This document shows positions 19,369 through 27,660 of a stretch of DNA of 64,000 bases, in pieces. The stretch lies in the NCBI RefSeq assembly GCF_900496975.1, contig NZ_UFQC01000015.1, positions 62,001-126,000 of the forward strand, given 5' to 3'. This DNA comes from Achromobacter veterisilvae (lineage in GTDB: Bacteria; Pseudomonadota; Gammaproteobacteria; Burkholderiales; Burkholderiaceae_B). The notes beneath the pieces were generated by a model. The model worked only from the letters and a program-made list of their open reading frames with translations, ran no database searches and was not told the DNA's origin. Within the stretch, counting starts at the first letter, position 1; each line of letters opens with the position of its first letter. A program made the translations under genes and the position numbers.

Positions 19369-19430
19369 CCCTTGCCGCAGCATGGATGCCGCCCGCCGGG
19401 CGCGGACGGCATCGCCATCGGGGGAAAGGC

Positions 19431-20177
19431 ATGAACTACAACTGGAGTTGGGACGTTTTCCTGGAGATGTCGCCGGATGGCGTGCATACGTTCCTGGAGA
19501 CGATTCTGATCGGCGTGGGCTGGACCCTCGCGCTGGCCCTGACGGCGTGGGTTTTCGCGCTGGCGCTGGGGTCCTGGCTGGGCGTGATGCGCACCGCGCA
19601 GTCGCGCCTGATGAACGCGGTCGGCGCGACGTACGTGGAGGTGTTCCGCAACGTGCCGCTGCTGGTGCAGATGTTCCTGTGGTATTTCGTGCTGCCCGAG
19701 CTGCTGCCGCATGCCTGGGGCCTGGCCATGAAGCAGATGCCGCAGCCGTGGGGCCAGTTCGTGCCGGCCGTGCTGTGCCTGGGATTCTACGGGTCGGCGC
19801 GCGTGGCCGAGCAGTTGCGCGCGGGCATCCAGTCGCTGCCGCGCGGCCAGTTCCAGGCGGGCACCGCGCTGGGCCTGACCGAGACGCAGGTCTACCGCTA
19901 CATCATCCTGCCCGAGGCATACCGCATCGTGCTGCCGCCGCTGACGTCCGAGTTCATGGGCACCATCAAGTATTCGTCGGTGGCGCTGACGATCGGCCTG
20001 CTGGAACTGACCGGCCAGGCGCGTTCGATGGCGGAATTCAGCTTCCACATCTTCGAGGCGTTTTCGGCCGCGACGGTCGTGTACCTGATCCTCAACGGCA
20101 TCGTCGTCTTCGGCATGCGCACGATCGAACGCCGCGTGGCGGTGCCCGGCCTGATCGGCGCCGCGGGCAAGAGCTAG
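19431..20177 (+). CDS. gltJ: Glutamate/aspartate-type ABC transporter permease (GltJ-like)
   Basis: This 248-residue inner-membrane permease has about five hydrophobic segments and the amino-acid permease motif YVEVFRNVPLLVQMF. Its EAA loop is RGQFQAGTALGLTETQVYRYIILPEA. GGGGAAAGG stands directly upstream of the ATG at 19431, which is preferred to an upstream in-frame ATG at 19386. It pairs with the second permease four bases downstream to form the membrane channel of the importer. Confidence 0.9.
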   Translation: MNYNWSWDVFLEMSPDGVHTFLETILIGVGWTLALALTAWVFALALGSWLGVMRTAQSRLMNAVGATYVEVFRNVPLLVQMFLWYFVLPELLPHAWGLAMKQMPQPWGQFVPAVLCLGFYGSARVAEQLRAGIQSLPRGQFQAGTALGLTETQVYRYIILPEAYRIVLPPLTSEFMGTIKYSSVALTIGLLELTGQARSMAEFSFHIFEAFSAATVVYLILNGIVVFGMRTIERRVAVPGLIGAAGKS

Positions 20178-20181
20178 CGCC

Positions 20182-20871
20182 ATGGGCAAATTCGATTTCG
20201 ACGTCATCGGCAGCGCCCTGCCGTATCTGTTCCAGACGGGCATGGCGTTCACGCTGACGCTGACCGCGCTGGCGGCCGTGATGGGGCTGGCGCTGGGCAC
20301 GCTGCTGGCCATGATGCGCCTGTCGCGGTACCGGATACTGTCGGTGCCGGCGGGCATCTATGTGAACGTGATGCGTTCGATCCCGCTGCTGCTGGTGATT
20401 TTCTGGTTCTACTTCCTGATGCCCTACATGGCCGCCTGGGTGGTGGGGTCGCCCACGCCGCTGCGCGTGGGCGCGTTCAACTCGGCGGTGATCACCTTCA
20501 CGCTGTTCGAGGCCGCGTATTTCTGTGAAATCATGCGCGCGGGCATCCAGTCGATCGCGCGCGGGCAGGTGTCGGCCAGCATGGCGCTGGGCCTGACGCC
20601 CTGGCAGGGCATGCAGTACGTGGTGCTGCCGCAGGCGTTCCGCAACATGGTGCCGGCGCTGCTTACGCGCGTCATCATCCTGTTCCAGGACACCTCGCTG
20701 GTGTACGTGCTGTCCCTGACCGACTTCCTGGGCGCGGCGTCCAAGATCGGCCAGCGCGACGGCCGCCTGGTGGAACTCTACCTGTTCGTCGCGGTGGTGT
20801 ATTTCGTCATCTGCTTCACGGCGTCCCGCCTGGTCAAGCGGCTGGAGAAGCGCACGCGGGTGCTGCGCTAG
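20182..20871 (+). CDS. gltK: Glutamate/aspartate-type ABC transporter permease (GltK-like)
   Basis: This is the second membrane subunit, 229 residues. It shows YVNVMRSIPLLLVIFWFYF and the EAA loop (RGQVSASMALGLTPWQGMQYVVLPQA). It begins four bases after the first permease, indicating coupled translation. The C-terminus is basic, as usual for the cytoplasmic tail. The partner ATPase follows after 39 bases. Confidence 0.9.
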   Translation: MGKFDFDVIGSALPYLFQTGMAFTLTLTALAAVMGLALGTLLAMMRLSRYRILSVPAGIYVNVMRSIPLLLVIFWFYFLMPYMAAWVVGSPTPLRVGAFNSAVITFTLFEAAYFCEIMRAGIQSIARGQVSASMALGLTPWQGMQYVVLPQAFRNMVPALLTRVIILFQDTSLVYVLSLTDFLGAASKIGQRDGRLVELYLFVAVVYFVICFTASRLVKRLEKRTRVLR

Positions 20872-20892
20872 CCGTTTCCCGTCCCTTCCAAG

Positions 20893-20901
20893 TTATCCAC
20901 A
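20893..20901 (+). other. Consensus DnaA box TTATCCACA
   Basis: A perfect DnaA-box nonamer lies just upstream of the ATPase gene start at 20911, overlapping the likely ribosome site. It is one of three exact matches in the window (with 8853-8861, reverse, and 9580-9588). Binding is unproven. Confidence 0.5.
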
Positions 20902-20910
20902 GGTTCAACG

Positions 20911-21669
20911 ATGCAAGATATCCCCAAGCCTCCGATGATCGAGATCAGCCGGGTCAGCAAGTGGTACGGCGCGTTCCAGGTGCTGGACGATTGCTCGACG
21001 ACCGTCGGCCGCGGCGAGGTCGTGGTGGTCTGCGGCCCGTCCGGGTCCGGCAAGTCCACGCTGATCAAGACCGTGAACGCGCTGGAACCCTTCCAGAAGG
21101 GCGACATCGTGGTCAACGGTATCCCGGTGGGCGATCCGCGTACCGACCTGCCCAAGCTGCGCGCCGTGGCCGGCATGGTGTTCCAGCATTTCGAGCTGTT
21201 CCCGCACCTGTCGGTGACCGAGAACCTGTGCCTGGGCCAGGTCAAGGTGCTCAAGCGCGGCAAGGACGAGGCCCGCCAGCGCGCGCTGGCGCTGCTGGAG
21301 CGAGTGGGCCTGTCCGCGCACAAGGACAAGCACCCCGGCGAACTGTCCGGCGGCCAGCAGCAGCGCGTGGCGATCGCCCGCGCGCTGTCGATGGATCCGG
21401 TGGTGATGCTGTTCGACGAGCCGACCTCGGCCCTGGACCCCGAGATGGTCAACGAAGTGCTGGACGTGATGACCGACCTGGCGGGCGACGGCATGACCAT
21501 GATGGTGGTGACCCACGAAATGGGTTTCGCCCGCCGCGTCGCCGACCGCGTGATCTTCATGGACGGTGGCAAGATCGTGGAGGACTGCGCAAAGGAGCAG
21601 TTCTTCGGCAATGTGGAGGAGCGTGCCCCGCGCACGCGCCAGTTTCTTTCAAAAATTCTGCAGCACTGA
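20911..21669 (+). CDS. gltL: Amino-acid ABC transporter ATP-binding protein (GltL/GlnQ-like)
   Basis: This 252-residue ATPase energises the preceding two permeases. It has Walker [11 protein letters not shown]-loop [13 protein letters not shown], signature [15 protein letters not shown], Walker [16 protein letters not shown] and the H-loop VVTHEMGFA. It closely resembles the ATPase half of the fused transporter at 6711-8219. It ends five bases before the threonine aldolase start, so the aldolase is in the same transcript. Confidence 0.93.
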   Translation: MQDIPKPPMIEISRVSKWYGAFQVLDDCSTTVGRGEVVVVCGPSGSGKSTLIKTVNALEPFQKGDIVVNGIPVGDPRTDLPKLRAVAGMVFQHFELFPHLSVTENLCLGQVKVLKRGKDEARQRALALLERVGLSAHKDKHPGELSGGQQQRVAIARALSMDPVVMLFDEPTSALDPEMVNEVLDVMTDLAGDGMTMMVVTHEMGFARRVADRVIFMDGGKIVEDCAKEQFFGNVEERAPRTRQFLSKILQH

Positions 21670-21674
21670 TAGCC

Positions 21675-22730
21675 ATGACCCAGCGTATCCCCGCCGCCCG
21701 GCGCGCCCGCGTCGACCTGCGCAGCGACACCGTCACCCACCCCACCGAGGCGATGTACGAGCGCATGCGCGCCGCCCCGATCGGCGACGACGGCCTGGAC
21801 GGCGATCCCACCGTGCGCGAGCTGGAAGCGCACGTGGCCGCCACCCTGGGCAAGGAAGCCGGGCTGTTCGTGCCTAGCTGCACCATGGCCAATCTGCTGG
21901 CGGTGCTGGCGCAGGGGCAGCGCAATGAACAGGCTGTGCTGGAATCGTCGGCCCATATGTACACCTCGGAGCGCGGCGCCGCCACGTTCACCGGGCTGTT
22001 CTACCTGGGCGTGGCCGGCGCCGACGGCGCCATGGACCTGGGCCGCCTGGAAGAGGCGCTGCAATCCGGCGGGCACCGGCTGAAGACTTCGCTGGTGGCG
22101 ATGGAAACCTCGCACAACAACGCGGGTGGCACGGTGCTGCCCCTGGACCACATGCAGGCGGTCTACGGCATGGCGAACGCGGCCGGCGCGGCGGTGCACC
22201 TGGACGGCGCCCGCCTGTTCAACGCCGCCGTGGCGCTGGGCGTGGCGCCCGGAGACATTTCCCGCCACGCCGACACGGTGTCCCTGTGCCTGTCCAAGGG
22301 CCTGAGCGCGCCCGTGGGCGCCGTGCTGGCCGGAGGCCGTTCCGTCATGGCCAGGGCGCGCACGCTGCGCCGCATGCTGGGCGGCACGCAGCGCCAGTCC
22401 GGCATCATGGCGGCGGCCGGCCTGGAAGGCGTGCGGACGATGGGCGGCCGGCTGGCCGAGGACCACGTCCGCGCCCGCCGGCTGAGCGACGGCGTCAACC
22501 GGCTTGCGCCGGCGCTGTCCGCGACCGCGCCGCAGACCAATATCGTGCAGGTGGAGACGGCCGGCACCGGCATGAGCAACGCGGAGTGGGTCGCGGCGCT
22601 GCTGGCCGCCGGCCTGCTGGTCCGCCCCTGGGGCCGCACGCGCCTGCGCTGCGTAACGCACCGCCACATCGGCGACGAGGACATCGATGCCGCCGTGCGC
22701 GCCTTCGAAACGGTGCTGAACGCCCGCTGA
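21675..22730 (+). CDS. Threonine aldolase family PLP enzyme (beta-eliminating lyase family)
   Basis: Low-specificity threonine aldolases cleave beta-hydroxy-alpha-amino acids to glycine plus an aldehyde. The 351-residue protein opens VDLRSDTVTHPTEAMYERM, with APIGDDGLDGDPTVREL typical of the family. The PLP-binding segment is VHLDGARLFNA (Asp177, Arg180), and Lys208 in SLCLSKGLSAPVG is the Schiff-base lysine. It starts five bases after the ATPase stop and has no clear ribosome site of its own, which suggests translational coupling. Being last in the importer operon, it probably processes the imported amino acid. Threonine, allo-threonine, phenylserine or 3-hydroxyaspartate are all possible. 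Confidence 0.9.
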   Translation: MTQRIPAARRARVDLRSDTVTHPTEAMYERMRAAPIGDDGLDGDPTVRELEAHVAATLGKEAGLFVPSCTMANLLAVLAQGQRNEQAVLESSAHMYTSERGAATFTGLFYLGVAGADGAMDLGRLEEALQSGGHRLKTSLVAMETSHNNAGGTVLPLDHMQAVYGMANAAGAAVHLDGARLFNAAVALGVAPGDISRHADTVSLCLSKGLSAPVGAVLAGGRSVMARARTLRRMLGGTQRQSGIMAAAGLEGVRTMGGRLAEDHVRARRLSDGVNRLAPALSATAPQTNIVQVETAGTGMSNAEWVAALLAAGLLVRPWGRTRLRCVTHRHIGDEDIDAAVRAFETVLNAR

Positions 22731-22772
22731 TCTGCTCCGTTCTCCGGGGTGCGCCCGGTGCGATAATGCCGC

Positions 22773-23678
22773 ATGTCCACGACCCACCTTTCCCGAAAAG
22801 ACTATCTCTGCGCATTGGCGGTCGTTGTCATCTGGGGTTCGAACTTCGTCGTCATGAAGATCGGCATGCGGGGCCTTTCCCCCATGATGCTCGGCGCTTT
22901 GCGCTTCGCCCTGGCGGCCTTCCCCCTGATCCTCTTCGTGCGTCCGCCGCGCCTGCCCTGGCGCTGGGTCGCGGCCTACGGGCTGGTGCAAGGCCTGGGC
23001 CAGTTCGGGCTTCTCTTCACGGCGCTGAAGTTCGGCATGCCGGCCGGCATGGCTTCGCTGGTCATCCAGACCCAGGCGTTCTTCACGCTGCTGCTGGCCG
23101 CGCCCGTGCTGCACGAGCGCGCCCAGCGGCACCATTGGATCGGGCTGTGCGTGGCGGCGCTGGGGCTGGCGGTCATTGCCGGCGGCCGCGGCGACGGGCC
23201 CGGCCAGATGACGATGCTGGGCTTTGCGCTGACGCTGGGCGGCGCCTTCATGTGGGCCGTGTCCAATATGATCGTGCGCCTGGCCAGCCGCAAGGCGCCG
23301 GGCTACGACCCGTTCGCCTTCATCGCCTGGAGCAGCGCCGCGCCGGTGCTGCCCTTCCTGCTGCTGGCCGTGCTGATCGACGGCTGGGATCCGGTGGTCG
23401 GCATGGTGACGGGCATGGGGTGGGGCGAGGCGCTGTCGGTGCTGTACCTGGCGGTGCTGGCGACCTTGCTGGCCTACACCCTGTGGACGCAGTTGCTGAC
23501 GCGCCACGCCGCGGCCAAGGTCGCGCCGTTTTCGCTGCTGGTGCCGGTGGTGGGGCTGTGGGCGGCGTCCGCGGCCTTCGGCGAAAGCCTGCTGCCGATG
23601 CAATGGCTGGGGGCGGCCTGCGTCCTGGCCGGGCTGGTGCTCAACCAGTTGGGCGGGCGCTGGCTGCGCACCCGCTGA
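22773..23678 (+). CDS. EamA/DMT-family transporter
   Basis: The 301-residue membrane protein has about ten hydrophobic helices in two EamA repeats. It begins with the usual WGSNFVVMKIGMRGLSPMMLGALRF and ends in a helix followed by a basic tail. Family members mostly export amino acids, metabolites or purines (YdcZ/RhtA-like, PecM-like). It follows the threonine aldolase by 42 bases and might be co-transcribed, though it could have its own promoter. The substrate is unknown. Confidence 0.88.
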   Translation: MSTTHLSRKDYLCALAVVVIWGSNFVVMKIGMRGLSPMMLGALRFALAAFPLILFVRPPRLPWRWVAAYGLVQGLGQFGLLFTALKFGMPAGMASLVIQTQAFFTLLLAAPVLHERAQRHHWIGLCVAALGLAVIAGGRGDGPGQMTMLGFALTLGGAFMWAVSNMIVRLASRKAPGYDPFAFIAWSSAAPVLPFLLLAVLIDGWDPVVGMVTGMGWGEALSVLYLAVLATLLAYTLWTQLLTRHAAAKVAPFSLLVPVVGLWAASAAFGESLLPMQWLGAACVLAGLVLNQLGGRWLRTR

Positions 23679-23761
23679 GCCTGGCGGCCGGCGCTCTCCA
23701 GCGCCTCCGCCGTTTCTCCCCCTATCGGACTACGCCTCGCCGCCGGGCAAGGCTGGGGGCC

Positions 23762-24058
23762 CTATAGCTGCTCAAAGCGGATGTAACGCTTGTCCGTGTA
23801 CTCCCTGCGCGTCGTGAGCTCTTTCACGTCCGCGCCCGGGGGGCCGCGCCGCAGCCATTCCAGCATGTGGTCGACCTGGTCGGGCGTGCCTTGCACCATG
23901 GCCTCGACCGTGCCGTCCGGCAGGTTCTGCACCCAGCCCGTCGCGCCCAGCAGATGGGCGCGGCGGACCGTGGCATGGCGGTAGCCCACGCCCTGCACCG
24001 TGCCGCTGACGGTGACGTGGACAGTTTCGATGTGGGAGGCGGAGTTGGGGTCTTGCAT
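23762..24058 (-). CDS. acyP: Acylphosphatase
   Basis: This 98-residue enzyme hydrolyses carboxyl-phosphate bonds of acyl phosphates. The signature GTVQGVGYRHATVRRA contains the catalytic Arg27, and the second conserved block GWVQNLPDGTVEAMVQG contains Asn45. The N-terminal extension of about ten residues is slightly longer than usual. It is a single gene, convergent with the EamA gene. Confidence 0.93.
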   Translation of the reverse strand: MQDPNSASHIETVHVTVSGTVQGVGYRHATVRRAHLLGATGWVQNLPDGTVEAMVQGTPDQVDHMLEWLRRGPPGADVKELTTRREYTDKRYIRFEQL

Positions 24059-24218
24059 GGGTTTCCTTCGGATGATGCGCCGCCCTTGGCGATGTGCGTA
24101 GGCGGTATTGGCTACAGCGGATGGTCTATAGGCCCCGGGGGCATCGAAGCGATACGTTAGAGCTCATGTCAAAACGTGCCAACGGGGACACCCACTACCA
24201 GAGCTTGGAGAAGCCATT

Positions 24219-25115
24219 ATGGAAGAGACCAGTTTGTTGTCGGAAGCAGAGACAGCGCGCTACAGGGAACAAGGGTATCTGGCCCTGAAGGACATGTGCC
24301 CGCAGGACGAGGTGGGGTACATCCGCAGGACCCTGATGGATCTGTTCACGAACAAGACCGGCTACAACGAGGGTGCGCAGTACGACTTCGTCAGCCGCGA
24401 CGATCCGTCCAAGCCCGCCAAGTTTCCCAGTTTGCACGATCCGCGCCATTATGCCCCGGGCCTCCTGAAGACCACGTATCACGAGCGCACGCTGGAGCTG
24501 GCCCGCCAACTGCTGGGCGAGGACGCGGCCCTCTATGGCGAGCACGCCCTGCTCAAGCCCGGCCCCAACGGTCCCGAGACCCCCTGGCACCAGGACGAGG
24601 CGTTCCGGTCGCCGGATTTCGTCTACAACGAACTGAGCATCTGGCTGGCGCTGCAACCCGCCACGACGGAGAACGGCTGCATGCAGTTCATCCCGGGCTC
24701 GAACAAATGGGAGGTGCTGGAGCATCGGTCGCCGGGGGGGGACAAGAGCCTGCATCCGCTGGAATGCTGCGGCGATTTCCCCCGCGAACAGGCGGTGCCC
24801 GAGCCGCTGGCGCCGGGCGGCATCACGGTGCACGACGCCCGGACGCTGCATTTCACCGGCCCCAATACCTCGCAGGCGCCGCGCCTGGCCTACATCCTGA
24901 TCTACAACACGCCGCCGGTCTACAAGCCGGGCCGCCGCGAATTTCCATGGCTGGAAGGCCGCTGGACCGACAGCCAGACCCGCAAGAAACAGTGGCACAA
25001 GCGCGGCGGGCTGGCCGTGGACGTGATGCGCCGCCTGCCGGCGGCGCGGCTGACCAGCCCGCGCTGGGTGGCGTGGGCCACGATCCGGGCCGTATCCAAG
25101 GTCTGGCCACGATAG
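24219..25115 (+). CDS. Phytanoyl-CoA dioxygenase (PhyH) family oxygenase
   Basis: The 298-residue protein looks like a non-haem Fe(II)/2-oxoglutarate-dependent dioxygenase. The metal site is visible: His124 and Asp126 in TPWHQDEAF, and the distal His211 in TLHFTGPNTS. Arg222 would bind 2-oxoglutarate. Family members hydroxylate acyl-CoAs, ectoine (EctD) and many secondary metabolites. GGAGAAG precedes the ATG. The gene stands alone, with a 160-base upstream space and a large palindrome after it. It is not clearly EctD, which is a distinct member of the superfamily, so I do not link it to the EctC-like gene without further evidence. Confidence 0.85.
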   Translation: MEETSLLSEAETARYREQGYLALKDMCPQDEVGYIRRTLMDLFTNKTGYNEGAQYDFVSRDDPSKPAKFPSLHDPRHYAPGLLKTTYHERTLELARQLLGEDAALYGEHALLKPGPNGPETPWHQDEAFRSPDFVYNELSIWLALQPATTENGCMQFIPGSNKWEVLEHRSPGGDKSLHPLECCGDFPREQAVPEPLAPGGITVHDARTLHFTGPNTSQAPRLAYILIYNTPPVYKPGRREFPWLEGRWTDSQTRKKQWHKRGGLAVDVMRRLPAARLTSPRWVAWATIRAVSKVWPR

Positions 25116-25156
25116 GGGGCGCAGGGGACGGAAGAGCCCTTGCGGCAGGGGGGCGA

Positions 25157-25189
25157 CCGAGGCCGGCAAGCGACGCTTGCCGGCCTCGG
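25157..25189. terminator. 33-bp perfect palindrome, possible bidirectional terminator
   Basis: CCGAGGCCGGCAAGCG and its exact complement CGCTTGCCGGCCTCGG flank a single A. It lies 41 bases after the PhyH gene. There is no T-tract, so intrinsic termination is uncertain; an mRNA-end hairpin is the most likely role. Confidence 0.55.
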
Positions 25190-25319
25190 CGCGTATACTG
25201 GGCGGCGCCGCGGGGTTCGTGAGCCCGGCGGAACCGCCTGGGCCGCCCGCAGCCGGTGGCCCCGGGATCTAAAAATAATGAATCGCAACTGGCGCCCCCC
25301 TCACTCCAAAGACCACTCC

Positions 25320-26483
25320 ATGACCGCTAACCTTTCTACGATCACCTGCATCGAAGATTTGCGCGCCGTTGCGCAGAAGCGCGTGCCGCGCATGTTCTAC
25401 GACTACGCGGATTCCGGCGCCTGGACCGAAGGCACCTATCGCGCCAACGAAAGCGACTTCCAGAAAATCAAGCTGCGCCAGCGTGTGGCGGTGAACATGG
25501 AAGGCCGGTCGCTGCGCACCACCCTGGTGGGCCAGGACGCGGTCATGCCGCTGGCGATTTCGCCCACGGGCCTGACCGGCATGCAGCATGCCGACGGGGA
25601 AATCCTGGCGGCCAAGGCGGCGGCCGATTTCGGCGTGCCCTTCACGCTGTCCACCATGAGCATCTGCTCGCTGGAAGACGTGGCGGAGGCGACCCGCAAG
25701 CCGTTCTGGTTCCAGCTCTACGTCATGCGCGACCGCGAATTCGTGGGCAACCTCATCGACCGCGCCAAGGCCGCCGGCTGCTCGGCGCTGGTGCTGACCC
25801 TGGACCTGCAGATCCTGGGCCAGCGCCACAAGGACATCAAGAACGGCCTGTCGACCCCGCCCAAGCCCACCCTGCGCAACCTCATCAACCTGGCGACCAA
25901 GCCGCGCTGGTGCATGGGCATGCTGGGCACCAAGCGCCGCACCTTCGGCAATATCGTCGGACACGCCAAGGGGGTGAGCGACCTGTCGTCGCTGTCTTCG
26001 TGGACGGCCGAGCAATTCGACCCGCGCCTGAGCTGGGACGACGTCCAGTGGATCAAGCAGCGCTGGGGCGGCAAGCTCATCATCAAGGGCATCCTGGACG
26101 TCGAGGACGCGCAACTGGCCGCCAACAGCGGCGCCGACGCGCTCATCGTCAGCAACCACGGCGGACGCCAACTGGACGGCGCCATGTCGTCCATCGCCGC
26201 CCTGCCCGCGATCGCCGATGCCGTAGGCTCGAAGATCGAGGTGTGGATGGACGGCGGCATCCGTTCGGGCCAGGACATCCTGAAGGCCGTGGCGCTGGGC
26301 GCGCGCGGCACGATGATCGGCCGCGCGTTCCTGTACGGCCTGGGCGCCTACGGCCAGGCCGGCGTGACCCGCACCCTGGAGATCCTGTACAAGGAAATGG
26401 ACACGACCATGGCGCTTTGCGGCCGCCGCTCGATCGAGCCCGGCGACCGCAGCATCCTGCTGCCGGGGACCTACCCGACCTGA
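25320..26483 (+). CDS. FMN-dependent alpha-hydroxy acid dehydrogenase (LldD-like)
   Basis: This flavoenzyme oxidises L-2-hydroxy acids (lactate, glycolate, mandelate) to 2-oxo acids, normally passing electrons to the respiratory chain. The 387-residue TIM-barrel product has Tyr27 in RMFYDYADSGA, Lys256 in KLIIKGIL, and the catalytic His280 and Arg283 in SNHGGRQLDGA. The FMN-phosphate segment is DGGIRSGQDILKAVALGARGTMIGR. I chose the ATG at 25320 because homology begins at MTANLSTITCIEDL; ATGs at 25278 and further upstream are possible, and none has a strong ribosome site. It is monocistronic and followed by a strong terminator. Confidence 0.9.
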   Translation: MTANLSTITCIEDLRAVAQKRVPRMFYDYADSGAWTEGTYRANESDFQKIKLRQRVAVNMEGRSLRTTLVGQDAVMPLAISPTGLTGMQHADGEILAAKAAADFGVPFTLSTMSICSLEDVAEATRKPFWFQLYVMRDREFVGNLIDRAKAAGCSALVLTLDLQILGQRHKDIKNGLSTPPKPTLRNLINLATKPRWCMGMLGTKRRTFGNIVGHAKGVSDLSSLSSWTAEQFDPRLSWDDVQWIKQRWGGKLIIKGILDVEDAQLAANSGADALIVSNHGGRQLDGAMSSIAALPAIADAVGSKIEVWMDGGIRSGQDILKAVALGARGTMIGRAFLYGLGAYGQAGVTRTLEILYKEMDTTMALCGRRSIEPGDRSILLPGTYPT

Positions 26484-26502
26484 AAAGGCCGGCACCGACG
26501 AG

Positions 26503-26534
26503 AAAGCCTGGACGCGCGCGTCCAGGCTTTTTTT
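26503..26534 (+). terminator. Intrinsic terminator after the hydroxyacid dehydrogenase
   Basis: AAAGCCTGGACGCG pairs perfectly with CGCGTCCAGGCTTT, with a run of seven T's at the end. It stands 20 bases after the stop codon. Confidence 0.93.
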
Positions 26535-26572
26535 GTCGCTGAATCACAAGAGGCTCAAACGCGGGAGTCACC

Positions 26573-27646
26573 ATGACGGACAGGAAAAAGAGCGCGGCGC
26601 GCTGGCGGCGCGCGGGGAAATGGCTGCTGGGCGCCGCCTTCGCGGCGCTGCTGCCGGCGGGCGCGCTGGCGCAGCAGAAGACGCTGTACGTCGGCATGAA
26701 CGGCGGCGACATGGAGCGCGCGTTCACGCAATACGTGTTTCCGGATTTCGAGCGCGCCAACGATGTGAAGATCGTCGTGGTTCCGGGCACCTCGACGGAC
26801 GTGCTGGCCCGCGCGCAGGCCTTCAAGGACAAGCCGCGGATGCACGTCATGTTCCTGGACGACGGCATCATGGCGCGCGCGATCTCCATGGGCCTGTGCG
26901 AGCCGCTCAACGACGATCCGGTGCTGAAAGAGCTGTACCCCACCGCGCTGATGAAGGGCCGCATGGCCGCGGGCATCGACGTCGGAATGACGGGCCTGGG
27001 CTACAACACCCGGATATTCGCCGACCGCGGGTGGGCCCCGCCGGCCTCCTGGATGGACCTGGCGGACCCGAAGCACAAGGGCAAGGTCGTGTTCCAGTCG
27101 GCTTCGGGCAGCACCTTCGGCCTGCATGCGTTCCTGATGTTCAACCGCATCCAGGGCGGCGACGACCGGAATCTCGAACCGGGCTTCCGGCAGTGGCCGG
27201 CCTTCATCGGCCCCAATGTGCGGGAATACATTCCCAATTCGGACAAGCTGGCGGAGATGATCCAGTCCGGCGAGGCCGCGATCTTCCCGCTCACGCCGAC
27301 CGCCATTTCCCGCCTGAAGCGGCGCGGGATCCCCGTGGAGTACGCCCATCCGAGGGAGGGGGCGGTGATCCTGATGGTGGGCGAATGCGTGGTCGCCGGG
27401 AACAGCGAGCCGGAACTGTCGCAGAAGCTGGCGCTGTATTTGCTTTCGGCGCAGGCGCAGGCCAAGGCGCTGGAATGGGCGGGCAACTTTCCGTCCAACA
27501 AGAACGTCCAGGCGCCCGCCGACAACGCCGAGGCGCTGAAACGCTTCCAAGGGTATATGGCGAACGCTAAGATCGTGGACTGGGACCAGATCAACGCGGC
27601 CCGGCCGGCCTTCAACGCCCGCTGGAACCAGACGATCGAACGTTGA
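26573..27646 (+). CDS. Spermidine/putrescine-type ABC transporter substrate-binding protein (orphan)
   Basis: The 357-residue periplasmic receptor has an N-terminal signal segment (RWRRAGKWLLGAAFAALLPAGALA, cut near residue 34). It shows the PotD/PotF-like fold features, with GGDMERAFTQYVFPDFERAN near the N-terminus, GLGYNTRIFADRGWAPPASW and GLHAFLMFNRI. It clearly resembles the binding protein at 35633-36661, with the same layout of motifs such as PPASW and DWD near the end. No permease or ATPase gene adjoins it, so it may share the importer at 36674-39403. It overlaps or abuts the dehydrogenase gene that follows. Confidence 0.87.
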   Translation: MTDRKKSAARWRRAGKWLLGAAFAALLPAGALAQQKTLYVGMNGGDMERAFTQYVFPDFERANDVKIVVVPGTSTDVLARAQAFKDKPRMHVMFLDDGIMARAISMGLCEPLNDDPVLKELYPTALMKGRMAAGIDVGMTGLGYNTRIFADRGWAPPASWMDLADPKHKGKVVFQSASGSTFGLHAFLMFNRIQGGDDRNLEPGFRQWPAFIGPNVREYIPNSDKLAEMIQSGEAAIFPLTPTAISRLKRRGIPVEYAHPREGAVILMVGECVVAGNSEPELSQKLALYLLSAQAQAKALEWAGNFPSNKNVQAPADNAEALKRFQGYMANAKIVDWDQINAARPAFNARWNQTIER

Positions 27647-27660
27647 ACCGAAGGACCGAC

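Noticed and set aside
24219-25115. Ectoine hydroxylase (EctD) to go with the EctC-like gene
   Set aside because: It is a PhyH-superfamily oxygenase, but I could not recognise the EctD-specific signature, and it is 14 kb away in a separate unit.
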